Assembly: GCA_030824575.1 (NCBI GenBank) | Contig: JAVBXL010000013.1 | Location: forward strand, 1 to 51,219 | From: a bacterium | Lineage (GTDB): Bacteria > Pseudomonadota > Alphaproteobacteria > Sphingomonadales > Sphingomonadaceae | Direction of reading: 5' to 3' | DNA: 51,219 bases | Part shown: piece after piece, positions 25,932 to 36,176 of the stretch | Position numbering within the stretch: the first letter of the stretch is position 1 | Layout of the letters: each line of letters begins with the position of its first letter | Notes under the pieces: model-generated | Told to the model about the DNA's origin: nothing | What the model saw: only the letters and a program-made list of their open reading frames with translations | The model's database searches: none | Translations under genes and position numbers: made by a program

Positions 25932-27086
25932 TTATTCTGGCATGGCGGCGAATGTCTCCGCGCACCAGTCGGCGATATAGTCGCGCATCCCGGTGCCATT
26001 GTCTGCGCCGCAATGTTCGACCTCGAAATCCGCCTTGGTGAACATACGCAGCGTCCGCTTGGGGCTGTTCACGGCCTGGTCGTAGCTGAGGTGCGCGTTG
26101 AAGGCGGGGATCTGCCGGTCATTCTCGCCATGGGTGACCAGGAACGGCACCCGGATTTTTTCGACCTGCCCGTCGAGCGTGATCTGGTCGGCATAGGCGA
26201 GGAAATCGGCCTGATTGTCGATCCCGAACACCCACATCACATGGTCCCAATAATGGGGCACGGGATTTTCGCCCTCATTGACGATCCGCTCGCGCTGGCG
26301 CCGGCCCCAGACATGATTCGCGCCCATCACCGCACACAGGGCATAGCGCGGGTCATTGGCGGCGATGCGCGGGGCGTGATAGCCGCCGAAGGACAGGCCG
26401 AATATGCCGATCTGCGACGCGATCACGTCCGGCCGGGTCAGCAGATAATCGAAGGCGGGCGATCCCCAGCGTTCCGCATCATAGACCGCCGTCAGTCCGC
26501 GCTTGCGCAGCGCCTCCCCAGTGCCGGGCTGGTCGACGAAGAGGGTGTTGATCCCGCGTTCCAGATTGGCGGCGCCATGGCCCGCCATATTGACCTGTTC
26601 CTTCATCGAATCGAGGCCGTTGACGGACACCAGCGCCGGGCGCGGCGTGCCCGACCCGTCATGGACGAAGATGGCGGGATAGGCGCTGCCTTCATAAGGG
26701 ATCTCGACAAAATCGACATGCAGACCGCGCAGCGCCACGCCCCTGGCATATAGCGCCAGCCCCCGATCATAGGCCGCCCAGCGCGGCGCATAGTCCCGGC
26801 TCTGCATCCGTTCCGCCGCCAGATAATAGCCCGATGCGCGCAGATATTTGCTGCCTGCTGACAGGGTATAGCCTGCCACCTCGTCCGCCGCCGCATTGGC
26901 CGCGACTTGATCAGCGACCCGCAGCCAGCTGTCGAACATCTGTGCGCTGCCCGCATCCGCGCCGCCTTTGGCCGCGTCCATGATCGGGCGGTTCGCCTCG
27001 TCGATCTCGCCATGATTGCCGCCGCACACCAGCGCCAGGTTGGTCGCAAGATTCCAGACATAATTGCCGGGGAAGGGTTCGAACAT
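25932..27086 (-). CDS. Alpha/beta hydrolase, 2,6-dihydroxypseudooxynicotine-hydrolase-like
   Basis: A 384-residue serine hydrolase with an N-terminal helical cap (MFEPFPGNYVWNLATNLAL). The nucleophile elbow is GLSFGG with Ser232; the likely acid is in HGENDRQIP and the His in EVEHCG. The cap sequence resembles the 2,6-dihydroxypseudooxynicotine hydrolase/FrsA group, which cleaves C-C bonds next to ketones or esters. It is 23 bases upstream of the Rieske gene on the same strand and divergent from the FAH gene. Cleavage of an acyl-aromatic or beta-diketone-like intermediate is inferred. Confidence 0.87.
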   Translation of the reverse strand: MFEPFPGNYVWNLATNLALVCGGNHGEIDEANRPIMDAAKGGADAGSAQMFDSWLRVADQVAANAAADEVAGYTLSAGSKYLRASGYYLAAERMQSRDYAPRWAAYDRGLALYARGVALRGLHVDFVEIPYEGSAYPAIFVHDGSGTPRPALVSVNGLDSMKEQVNMAGHGAANLERGINTLFVDQPGTGEALRKRGLTAVYDAERWGSPAFDYLLTRPDVIASQIGIFGLSFGGYHAPRIAANDPRYALCAVMGANHVWGRRQRERIVNEGENPVPHYWDHVMWVFGIDNQADFLAYADQITLDGQVEKIRVPFLVTHGENDRQIPAFNAHLSYDQAVNSPKRTLRMFTKADFEVEHCGADNGTGMRDYIADWCAETFAAMPE

Positions 27087-27206
27087 GCCTGCGTCCTTAT
27101 CATTGATCTGTCTATGATCTGGCGCGCCGGTCGGGCGGGCGCGCATCCTCATCGCGCCAAAGACCGCCGGTCCCGGTCCAGATCAAATCGAAATTATGGA
27201 GGTCGG

Positions 27207-27216
27207 CTATCGATAG
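27207..27216. promoter_or_regulatory. 10-bp palindrome in hydrolase/FAH divergent gap
   Basis: CTATCGATAG is a perfect palindrome 68 bases before the FAH-family start codon, within the 197-base gap that separates the two divergent halves of this catabolic cluster. It is a possible operator core. No other regulator gene lies inside the 21-29.5 kb block, so the LysR or HxlR protein upstream may act here. Confidence 0.3.
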
Positions 27217-27283
27217 ATTGGCGTTGACGGACAGGGGCGCACGGTCCCATCGCCTGGACCCAAGACAAGGAAGAGGAGAGCAT

Positions 27284-28237
27284 ATGCGGCTGGCGACGCA
27301 AAAGGATGGCGGCAGGGACGGTCGGCTGGTGATCCTATCCCCCGATGGCGACCATTGCGCGCCCGCCCCGGTCCGCACCTTGCAGGCGGCGATCGAACAT
27401 TGGGATGCGTTCGCCGCGCAGGCGCAGGCGATCGACGCCTTTCCCGACCCGCTGGAGCCGGGCGCGCTGACCGCGCCCCTGCCCCGCGCCTGGCAATGGC
27501 TGGACGGGTCGGCGTTCGAAAGCCATGGCGCGCTGATGGACAAGGTGCTGGGCATCAGCCCGGAAAAGACCGGCCGGCCGCTCATGTATCAGGGGCTTTC
27601 GGATCGCTTTTACGGCCCCACGGACGACATCCCGATGCCCGACGAGGCGCTGGGCATCGATTTCGAGGGCGAATATGGCGTCATCGTCGATGAAGTGCCG
27701 ATGGGCACCGATGCGGACGCCGCGATGGCGCATATCCGCCTGATCGTGCAGATCAACGACTGGTCGCTGCGCGCGCTGGCCGGGCCGGAGATGAAAACCG
27801 GTTTTGGCTGGGTGCAGGCCAAGCCCGCCTGTTCAATGGCCCCCTTTGCCGTGACGCCCGACGAACTGGGCGACCAGTGGCGCGACGGACGCGTGTGCAT
27901 GGATTTGCTGGTGGACTGGAACGGGACGCGCTTCGGCGCGGCCAATGGCGCGCCGATGGGCTTTGGCTTTCACGAACTGGTCGCCCATGCCGCCCGCACC
28001 CGCCATCTGCCGGCCGGCACGGTGATCGGGTCCGGCACCGTGTCCAATGCCAATTTCCGCGAGGTCGGATCGTCCTGCATTGCCGAACGGCGCGGGATCG
28101 AGATCGTGGACGAGGGCGCGGCGCACACCAGCTTCATGCGCTTTGGCGACCGCGTCCGCATGGAGGCGCGCACGCACGACGGCCGCGCGCCCTTCGGCGC
28201 GATCGACCAGCGCGTCATCGCCTATCCAGGAGCCTGA
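27284..28237 (+). CDS. Fumarylacetoacetate-hydrolase-family protein
   Basis: A 317-residue FAH-family enzyme. The metal-binding region is IDFEGEYGVIVDEVPMG, followed by INDWSLRAL, KPACSMAPFAVTPDELG and GSGTVSNANF, all typical. Family members hydrolyse C-C bonds of acylpyruvates or hydrate/isomerise dienoate products of ring cleavage. AGAGGAGAG precedes the ATG; the open frame upstream of it has no support. It is the first gene of a plus-strand trio with cupin and SDR, divergent from the Rieske/hydrolase genes. Confidence 0.9.
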   Translation: MRLATQKDGGRDGRLVILSPDGDHCAPAPVRTLQAAIEHWDAFAAQAQAIDAFPDPLEPGALTAPLPRAWQWLDGSAFESHGALMDKVLGISPEKTGRPLMYQGLSDRFYGPTDDIPMPDEALGIDFEGEYGVIVDEVPMGTDADAAMAHIRLIVQINDWSLRALAGPEMKTGFGWVQAKPACSMAPFAVTPDELGDQWRDGRVCMDLLVDWNGTRFGAANGAPMGFGFHELVAHAARTRHLPAGTVIGSGTVSNANFREVGSSCIAERRGIEIVDEGAAHTSFMRFGDRVRMEARTHDGRAPFGAIDQRVIAYPGA

Positions 28238-28238
28238 T

Positions 28239-28766
28239 ATGACTGATCTGAGCGATTCCGGCCTGCCGCCCGTCCAGCGCGTCGTCACCGGCCATGATGC
28301 CGATGGTCGCGCCGTCTTCAAGTCGCAGGACGTGACCCCGACCCGGATGATCCCGTCGGGCGACGCTTCCTTCCTGTTGATCTGGACCACCGAAACGGTC
28401 CCGGCCGACAATAATGACGAAACGGACGGGCGCGCGCGTGACGCGGGGCTGACGCTCAACAAGGGATCGGTGATCCGCATCGTGGACATGCTGCCCGGCA
28501 AGCAATCGCCCATGCACCGCACCAACAGCATCGATTATGGCATCGTGATGGCGGGCGAGATCGAACTGGAGCTGGACGACGGCCGGGTGACCACGGTGCG
28601 CGAAGGCGGCGTCATCATCCAGCGCGGCACCAACCATCTCTGGCGCAACGTCTCCGACAAGCCGTGCCGCATCGCCTTCATCCTGATCGAAGCGCCGGCC
28701 TATCTGCATGACGGCCAACCGCTGCCGGAGGATAAGCCGGACCATCAGGCGCAAGCGGCGCAATGA
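28239..28766 (+). CDS. Cupin-domain protein
   Basis: A 175-residue single-cupin protein. The beta-barrel core is visible in the segment around residues 80-135: MLPGKQSPMHRTNSIDYGIVMAG, then GGVIIQRGTNHLWRNVSDKPCRIAFILIE. Potential metal ligands are His91, Asp96 or nearby and His127. It could be a small dioxygenase, an isomerase or a ligand-binding protein. The start has AGGAG six bases upstream and lies one base after the FAH stop; its end overlaps the SDR start (ATGA). Confidence 0.85.
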   Translation: MTDLSDSGLPPVQRVVTGHDADGRAVFKSQDVTPTRMIPSGDASFLLIWTTETVPADNNDETDGRARDAGLTLNKGSVIRIVDMLPGKQSPMHRTNSIDYGIVMAGEIELELDDGRVTTVREGGVIIQRGTNHLWRNVSDKPCRIAFILIEAPAYLHDGQPLPEDKPDHQAQAAQ

Positions 28767-29518
28767 GATTGTTCGACCTGAGCGGCAAGGTGGCGATCGT
28801 CACCGGATCGACCCGCGGCATCGGACTGGCCATTGCGCAGGCGCTCAAGGACCATGGCGCGCAGGTCGCCATCTCCAGCGAGGATGAAGCCGATTGCGCG
28901 CGGGTCGGGCGCGAACTGGACATGATCGCCATTCCCGCCGAAGTGACCGACGCGGCGCAGCTTGCCGCGCTGGTCGACGGCACGGTCGCGCATCATGGCG
29001 GGCTGGACATATTGGTCTGCAATGCCGGGATCACCGGACGGCCAGGCCCATTCGCCAGCATCGACATGGACGATTACGACCAAGTGATGGCGATCAACCT
29101 GCGCAGCCAGGTTCGATTGTGCAACCTGGCCCTGCCCCATATCGCCGCGCGCGGGGGCGGCGCGGCGATCCTGTTGTCCAGCCTGTCGGGCCTGCGCGGC
29201 AATCGCGCGATCAACGCATATGCGCTGGCCAAGGCGGGGGTGGCGCAGCTCGCCCGCAACCTGGCGGTGGAATGGGGGCCGCGCCAAGTCCGGGTCAATG
29301 CCATATCGCCCGGCTTCATTCGCACTGCATTGTCCGCGCCGCTGATCGCGGACGCCGCCTTCATGCAGCGGCGCATGGCCATGACCCCGCTGCGCCGCCC
29401 CGGCGAGGTCGATGAGGTCGCGGGCGCCGCGCTGTTCCTGGCCGCGCCGGCGGGTGCATTCGTCACCGGCCAGAATCTGGTGGTGGATGGCGGTACGCTG
29501 ATTTCAGATGGGAGTTGA
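28763..29518 (+). CDS. Short-chain dehydrogenase/reductase
   Basis: A 251-residue classical SDR with TGSTRGIG, CNAG, Ser in LSSLSG and YALAK as the Tyr/Lys pair, then ISPGFIRT and the C-terminal VTGQNLVVDGG. It overlaps the cupin gene by four bases and is the last gene of the FAH-cupin-SDR unit. It converges with a short minus-strand frame four bases after its stop. Confidence 0.92.
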   Translation: MRLFDLSGKVAIVTGSTRGIGLAIAQALKDHGAQVAISSEDEADCARVGRELDMIAIPAEVTDAAQLAALVDGTVAHHGGLDILVCNAGITGRPGPFASIDMDDYDQVMAINLRSQVRLCNLALPHIAARGGGAAILLSSLSGLRGNRAINAYALAKAGVAQLARNLAVEWGPRQVRVNAISPGFIRTALSAPLIADAAFMQRRMAMTPLRRPGEVDEVAGAALFLAAPAGAFVTGQNLVVDGGTLISDGS

Positions 29519-29522
29519 GCGG

Positions 29523-29708
29523 CTATTCTACGCACACACCGGCACGGGCCAGTCGTCCGTCCGCCGCGATCAGGGCGGCCATATCGAACAGCGAGTTGGA
29601 CAGTTGTACGGGCTTTTCCGTTGTCAGGCGCATCAGCGGCGCGGTGACGTGCGACAGCGAAAGCGACACATGCGGCCCGACCTGTTCGATCGCCCCCTGC
29701 CCGGTCAA
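29523..29708 (-). CDS. Short hypothetical frame (61 aa), possibly a gene remnant
   Basis: A 61-residue frame that starts with TTG, overlapping the stop of the histidine-phosphatase gene (TTGA). Its codons are strongly GC-rich at the third position, as in real genes here, and the sequence (SLSHVTAPLMRLTTEKPVQL, FDMAALIAADGRLARAGVCVE) looks protein-like. I recognise no family. It may be a coupled small protein or the 3' remnant of a longer gene whose front was lost. The TTG start and lack of a ribosome site keep confidence low. Confidence 0.35.
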   Translation of the reverse strand: MTGQGAIEQVGPHVSLSLSHVTAPLMRLTTEKPVQLSNSLFDMAALIAADGRLARAGVCVE

Positions 29709-30295
29709 TCGCTTATGCCCCGGTGCGTCTCCAGCCCCTGAAGGCGCCAGATACGGTTAAACGAGAGGCGGATGCACGACAGCGGCGCGATGTCGATATT
29801 GAGCGTCGTTGCGGGCGGGAAGCCCAGGGTATGGGCGAGAGCGGCGCGCATCGTCATGGGATGGGTGATGGCGCAGACGGGTTGGGCCTGGGTCGCCATT
29901 TGGTCGATCCATGCGCCTATCCGCCGCTGGACCGTCGCCATGGCTTCTCCGTCAGCGGCGGCGCTTTTGGGGTCTGCCAGCCAGCCGGACAGGATGGTCG
30001 GCTCGTCCGCCAATATGTCTTCCATCGATCGTCCCGACCATCGTCCTGCATCCCTGTCTGCAAGAGCGACCTCCTCTGTGGCGCTGACGCCCATGGCCTC
30101 GGCCGTCTGGGTCGCGGCGTAGGAAGGGCTGCGGAAGACGGAGGCGGCCACCTTCGGGGGCAGTCGATAGCTGGCAGCATCGCGCGCGCCGCGCGGGTCC
30201 AGGCCCTCGTCCGATGCCGGGAAGCCGCCGATGCGGCTCGATGGCGTGGAGGCCACACAGAGAAGAAAGAGCGACGTGCCCAGTGGAACCTCCAA
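29705..30295 (-). CDS. Histidine-phosphatase-superfamily protein with degenerate active site
   Basis: A protein of about 196 residues that follows the histidine phosphatase pattern: LFLLCVASTPSSR in the place of the usual RHG/RHA segment, FPASDEGLDPRGARDA, SPSYAATQTAEAMG, LADRDAGRWSGRSMEDI and the second His in AITHPMTMRAAL. The first catalytic Arg-His is replaced by Cys-Val (codons TGT GTG), so classical phosphohistidine chemistry is not expected. No in-frame ATG exists after the preceding stop. TTG 30295 or the CTG 12 bases on, which has GGAGG five bases before it, are the possible starts. It is divergent from cbtB and its 5' end overlaps the riboswitch region. Confidence 0.72.
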   Translation of the reverse strand: MEVPLGTSLFLLCVASTPSSRIGGFPASDEGLDPRGARDAASYRLPPKVAASVFRSPSYAATQTAEAMGVSATEEVALADRDAGRWSGRSMEDILADEPTILSGWLADPKSAAADGEAMATVQRRIGAWIDQMATQAQPVCAITHPMTMRAALAHTLGFPPATTLNIDIAPLSCIRLSFNRIWRLQGLETHRGISD

Positions 30296-30418
30296 CAGCT
30301 GTTGACGAGCGGCCTTGCCTCACTCTAAACGCCAAGGGCATCAGGAAGAAGAAGCCGGTGAAATTCCGGCGCGGTCGCGCCACTGTGATCGACGGTCAAC
30401 GTCGAGAGCCAGACCTTC
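30276..30418 (+). ncRNA. Cobalamin (adenosylcobalamin) riboswitch
   Basis: The leader of cbtB contains the conserved core of the B12 riboswitch. GCCGGTGAAATTCCGGC (30354-30370) is followed by GCGGTCGCGCCACTGTGATC, with the B12 box GCCACTG at 30379-30385, and then GAGAGCCAGACC (30404-30415). The 5' edge is estimated from the GTGCCC near 30276. It should repress cbtBA when cobalamin is plentiful. No clear intrinsic terminator with a T-run follows, so control of ribosome access at the AGGAG before cbtB is more likely. Confidence 0.85.
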
Positions 30419-30470
30419 CTCCTGAACGATATCTCTCGCGGGACGCGCAATCCCCTACAGGAGCATGACC

Positions 30471-30698
30471 ATGGCAGCCAGTGCCGCATTGTTTGACGAT
30501 CATTTCATTCCGATCCGGGGCGTCAGCGCCATTCCGGTCGAGGACATTGCTCCCTGGGCCGTGTTCGGCGCTTTGATCGCGCTCATTTTTCTCTATTTCG
30601 TGAGTACGGAACAAGGCGCTTTTGCGCTGTTCGACGGCCTCTATGTGCATGAATTCGTGCATGACGGCCGGCATCTTCTCGGCTTCCCCTGCCACTGA
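30471..30698 (+). CDS. cbtB: CbtB, predicted cobalt transporter small subunit
   Basis: A 75-residue membrane protein with one hydrophobic helix (IAPWAVFGALIALIFLYFV) and the C-terminal histidine-rich signature HEFVHDGRHLLGFPCH, typical of CbtB and thought to bind cobalt. The ATG at 30471 is chosen over ATG 30465 because AGGAG is seven bases before it. It lies downstream of a cobalamin riboswitch and seven bases before cbtA, the usual arrangement for this B12-regulated transporter pair. Confidence 0.93.
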   Translation: MAASAALFDDHFIPIRGVSAIPVEDIAPWAVFGALIALIFLYFVSTEQGAFALFDGLYVHEFVHDGRHLLGFPCH

Positions 30699-30705
30699 CC
30701 GGGCG

Positions 30706-32594
<1,889 letters not shown>

Positions 32595-32616
32595 ACCCTG
32601 TCAGCGTCCGCCGCGC

Positions 32617-33567
32617 TTAAGGGACGGCGGCGGGAGCGGCCGCGCGCTGTTTTTCCGGCCGGATATAGATGGACGTCAGTTCCGGCATGGCATGCTTGAG
32701 TTCGGCTTCGATCGCTCCGATCAGCGTTTCGCCTTCGCCCATGGTCAGCGCATCCTCGAAATCCGCGCTGATCGCGACGAACACGGCGTCGGGCGCGGTG
32801 TGGATGGTCCTGACATGGTTAACCGCGACGATTTCCGCCCGACGCTCGACCGCCGTCCGCACCCGTTCGATCAAGGCCGGATCAGCGCTTTCCCCGATCA
32901 GCAGGCCCTTGGCTTCGCGCGCCAGCATGACGGCGACGAAGGCCAGCACCAGGCCGATCAGGATCGATGCGATGCCGTCGATACGAGCATCGGCATAATG
33001 ATGGCTTGCCCAGATGCCGATGCCTGCGACGAGCAGGCCGATCAGGGCGGCGCTATCCTCGAACAGCACGATGAAGCCCGCAGGGTCTTTCGATCGCCGG
33101 ACCGATTGCCACCAGCTTGCCGCGCCACGCTTGCGGTCGAAGTCGCGCATCGCGATCAACCAGGACGTGCCCTCCATCGCAAAGGCGATGCCCAGAACGA
33201 TATAGTTGATGGTTGGATCGCGCAGCGGTTCGGGCGCCTGGACATGCGTCCAGCCTTCGTAAATCGATACGCCCGCGCCGACAGCGAAGATCAGGATCGC
33301 GACCACGAAGGCCCAGAAATAGAGTTCGCGGCCATAGCCGAAGGGGTGGGCGCGATCGGCGGGGCGGCGCGCCTGCTTCTGCCCGTAGAGAAGCAGCAGC
33401 TGGTTGCCGCTGTCCACCAGCGAGTGGAAGCCTTCGGTCAGCATCGACGACGAGCCGGTGATCGCGGCCGCCACGAATTTGGCGACCGCGATTCCCAGAT
33501 TGGCCGCCAGCGCGCCATAAAGGACAATGTTGGCCCTGATATGGGCAGTCCATCCCGAACCGCTCAT
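32617..33567 (-). CDS. Cation diffusion facilitator (Zn/Mn/Fe-type efflux, ZnT9-like)
   Basis: A 316-residue CDF transporter with six predicted membrane helices and a C-terminal cytoplasmic domain. The first metal-site segment is MLTEGFHSLVDSGNQ (His and Asp) and the second is IVLFEDSAALIG, where Glu-Asp replaces the usual His-x-x-x-Asp, as in the ZnT9-like branch. The C-terminal domain (VNHVRTIHTAPDAVFVAISADF) is typical. It probably exports a divalent metal in exchange for protons. It converges with the mreB-like gene. Confidence 0.9.
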   Translation of the reverse strand: MSGSGWTAHIRANIVLYGALAANLGIAVAKFVAAAITGSSSMLTEGFHSLVDSGNQLLLLYGQKQARRPADRAHPFGYGRELYFWAFVVAILIFAVGAGVSIYEGWTHVQAPEPLRDPTINYIVLGIAFAMEGTSWLIAMRDFDRKRGAASWWQSVRRSKDPAGFIVLFEDSAALIGLLVAGIGIWASHHYADARIDGIASILIGLVLAFVAVMLAREAKGLLIGESADPALIERVRTAVERRAEIVAVNHVRTIHTAPDAVFVAISADFEDALTMGEGETLIGAIEAELKHAMPELTSIYIRPEKQRAAAPAAVP

Positions 33568-33608
33568 TCAAGCAGCACCCTTGGGTGGCACAGGCATGGC
33601 GTCACCCA

Positions 33609-36011
33609 TCATCCTTTGGTCGGCAAGGCCCAGGCGATGACCTGATCCCCGATAGGCGTCTTCATGAAGTGATGGCCGCCGGTCATCAGCACCACATATT
33701 GGCGGCCATTTTGTTCATAGACCATCGGCGTGGCCTGCCCGCCGGCTGGCAGCGCGGTCTGCCACAGGATCTTGCCGGTTTTCAGGTCGATCGCCTTGAA
33801 CAGGTCATCGGTCGCCGCCGCGATGAAGATGAGGCCGCCAGCGGTCACGACCGAGCCGCCATTATTGGGCGTGCCGATGGTGAAGGGCAGATAGCTGGGG
33901 ATGCCGAACGGCCCGTTCTTGCGCGCCGAACCGAATGGGCGATCCCAGATCGTCTTGCCGGTGGCGATGTCGATGGCCCGGATGCCGCCATAGGGGGGCT
34001 GCTTGCACAACATTCCGGTGAAGGGCATCTGCCATCCGGCATTGACGTCGATCGCATAAGGGGTCTGCGCCTGGGGATCGCCAGCGCCTTCAGCATGTGG
34101 CTTGTCGCCCTTGTCGGCCTTGGCCATGCCGGCCTTCTGCTCGCGGGTGAACCAGCCCTTCTTGTCGGCTTCGGCGCGGGGCACGAGGCGGACATAATTG
34201 GGCATGTCGTTATAATTGGCGACGATGACCCCGCGGGTTGGATCGACGGCGACGCTGCCCCAGTCGGTCCCGCCATTATAGCCGGGATATTCGATCGAAT
34301 GGCGATCCGTTTCCGGCGGGGTGAAGAAGCCGTTATAACTCGCCCGGCGGAAATTGATGCGGCAGATCATCTGGTCTATCGGCGACATGCCCCACATGTC
34401 GGATTCGGTCAGCCGATCCTTGCGCAGCGTCTGCCACAGCGAGACGATCTGCGTGGGCGCGCGCTGCGCCGGTTCAACCCCGCCGCGTGGCGCCTTGATC
34501 GTGCCGATCGGCGTCAGTGGCTGGCCGGTCGCGCGGTCCAGCACATACATGTCGCCCTGCTTGGACGACACCAACAGCGCTGCCTTGCCCTTATAGTCGA
34601 TCAGCGTGGGCTGGCTGCCGAAATCATAGTCCCACACGTCGTTCTTGACCGCCTGGAATTTCCAGCGCGGCTTGCCGGTTGTCACGTCCAGCGCCACGAT
34701 GGAGGTGCCGAAACTATTTTCTACCGGCGAGCGCAAGCTGCTCCAATAATCGACCGTGCTGTTGCCCATCGGCAGATAGACCAGACCCAACGCCTCGTCC
34801 CCGCTGGCGATCGTCCACATATTGGGCGTGCCGCGCGACCATTGCTGGCCTTCGGGCGGATAAGTGTTCCATTCAGGATGCTTCATGTCCCAGGCGAAGC
34901 GCAGCTTGCCCGTGACCGCATCGAAACCCTGGATCACGCCCGAAGGCTCCCACCTTTGTTGCCCATCCAGCGTCTGGTGCCCGGTGACGGCGATGCCGCG
35001 GATGATGACCGGCGGCGAGTTGATCGATACGAGGCCCGGAAACACCTTGCCCATGCCGATCTTGGCATCGACCTGACCATTCTTGCCGAAATCGGCGCAG
35101 GGACGGCCGGTTTCCGCGTCGACCGCGATCAGGCGCGCGTCCAGCGTACCCTCGATCAGCCGCTTGGCGCAGAGCGATCCGGGCGCGGCGTTGGGGACGG
35201 CATAATAGCTCACCCCGCGGCAGGCGGCAGTATAGGGAATCCATTCATTGGGCACTTTGGGGTCGAAGCGCCAGCGCTCCTTGCCGGTGGCCGCATCAAG
35301 CGAGATCATGATATTCTTGGCGGAGCAGAGATAGAGCGCATTGCCGACCTTCAACGGCGTCGTTTCGGCGCCATATTGGGCGGCAGCGGCCGCATCGCTC
35401 GGCATGTCGCCGGTATGCGCCAGCCAGACCTGCTGCAATTGCGCGACATTGCCGGCATTGATCTGGGTCAACGGCGAATAGCGCCGCGCCGCGCCGGTGC
35501 CGCCATAAGCGGGCCAATCGGCACCCGCAGCCATGCCGGACGGGTCCATCATCCCCACCGAATTTTGCGCCGGCAGCGCCGCGACCGAAACGTCGCGCGT
35601 GCCCAAAAAGGTGAAGAGCAGCGCGGTCGCCAGGACGGTAACGCCGACACCCACGCCCGCCAGTTTCCAGCGATTGGCCGTCCGCGTCAGCGTCGGCATC
35701 ACCAGGAAGGTCGCAATCAGCAAAACGATCGGGGCGATGATGCGCGGCACCAGTGCCCAGGCCAGGTTGCTACTGGCGTCGAAAAAGGCCCAGAGCAAAG
35801 TGACCGCCACGACGGCGATATAGGCATAAGCGCCCAAAATACGGCTGCGCATCAACATCACGCCGGCAAATAGCATCGCGATTCCGGCCAGCCCATAGTA
35901 GAGCGAGCCGCCAAGCGTGGCGAGCCAGATGCCGCCGCTCGTCAGCACGAGGCCGATGGCGGCGATGAAAAACCCCAGGATGATGGCTGGCCAGCTACGA
36001 TGTTCGGGCAA
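33609..36011 (-). CDS. gcd: Membrane-bound PQQ-dependent glucose/quinate dehydrogenase
   Basis: An 800-residue quinoprotein. About five membrane helices fill residues 10-140 (IILGFFIAAIGLVLTSGGIWLA, IIAPIVLLIATFLVM and others). An eight-bladed PQQ propeller follows, with WPAYGGTGAARRYSPLTQIN, W-motifs such as DAATGKERWRFDP and the DYDFGSQPTLIDYKG region. It oxidises glucose or a similar polyol at the periplasmic face and passes electrons to ubiquinone. Quinate and shikimate dehydrogenases share this architecture, so the substrate is not certain. The start is TTG, with GAGGAA eight bases upstream. No PQQ synthesis genes are in the window. Confidence 0.92.
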   Translation of the reverse strand: MPEHRSWPAIILGFFIAAIGLVLTSGGIWLATLGGSLYYGLAGIAMLFAGVMLMRSRILGAYAYIAVVAVTLLWAFFDASSNLAWALVPRIIAPIVLLIATFLVMPTLTRTANRWKLAGVGVGVTVLATALLFTFLGTRDVSVAALPAQNSVGMMDPSGMAAGADWPAYGGTGAARRYSPLTQINAGNVAQLQQVWLAHTGDMPSDAAAAAQYGAETTPLKVGNALYLCSAKNIMISLDAATGKERWRFDPKVPNEWIPYTAACRGVSYYAVPNAAPGSLCAKRLIEGTLDARLIAVDAETGRPCADFGKNGQVDAKIGMGKVFPGLVSINSPPVIIRGIAVTGHQTLDGQQRWEPSGVIQGFDAVTGKLRFAWDMKHPEWNTYPPEGQQWSRGTPNMWTIASGDEALGLVYLPMGNSTVDYWSSLRSPVENSFGTSIVALDVTTGKPRWKFQAVKNDVWDYDFGSQPTLIDYKGKAALLVSSKQGDMYVLDRATGQPLTPIGTIKAPRGGVEPAQRAPTQIVSLWQTLRKDRLTESDMWGMSPIDQMICRINFRRASYNGFFTPPETDRHSIEYPGYNGGTDWGSVAVDPTRGVIVANYNDMPNYVRLVPRAEADKKGWFTREQKAGMAKADKGDKPHAEGAGDPQAQTPYAIDVNAGWQMPFTGMLCKQPPYGGIRAIDIATGKTIWDRPFGSARKNGPFGIPSYLPFTIGTPNNGGSVVTAGGLIFIAAATDDLFKAIDLKTGKILWQTALPAGGQATPMVYEQNGRQYVVLMTGGHHFMKTPIGDQVIAWALPTKG

Positions 36012-36032
36012 TTGGAAATTCCTCGTCTCGAT

Positions 36033-36056
36033 GGTCGATGGCGATGCGCATCGACC
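36033..36056. promoter_or_regulatory. Inverted repeat in the gcd leader
   Basis: Arms GGTCGATG and CATCGACC pair perfectly around an eight-base loop that itself contains GCGATGCG. The element is 22 bases before the gcd start codon. It may be an operator or an RNA hairpin affecting gcd translation. Confidence 0.35.
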
Positions 36057-36176
36057 GGGCGGGCGGTGTCCACCCGCCTGCTCAATTTCTGACGATTGTT
36101 TCTGTTCCGGTTCTGAATTGAAACTTATCGTTTCTATCGCGAGCGGTTTTTACGCATCGAACCCGCGACAAAATCG

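Noticed and set aside
24199..25980. Plus-strand open frame of 593 codons
   Set aside because: Antisense to the MFS, VOC and Rieske genes; no recognisable domain.
32596..32636. GC-rich hairpin between the mreB-like and CDF genes as a terminator
   Set aside because: CCGCCG and CGGCGG can pair, but there is no T-run and the stem runs into the CDF coding end, so it cannot be told from background.
33585..35873. Plus-strand open frame of 762 codons
   Set aside because: Complete overlap with the PQQ glucose dehydrogenase gene on the other strand, and low-complexity composition without motifs.
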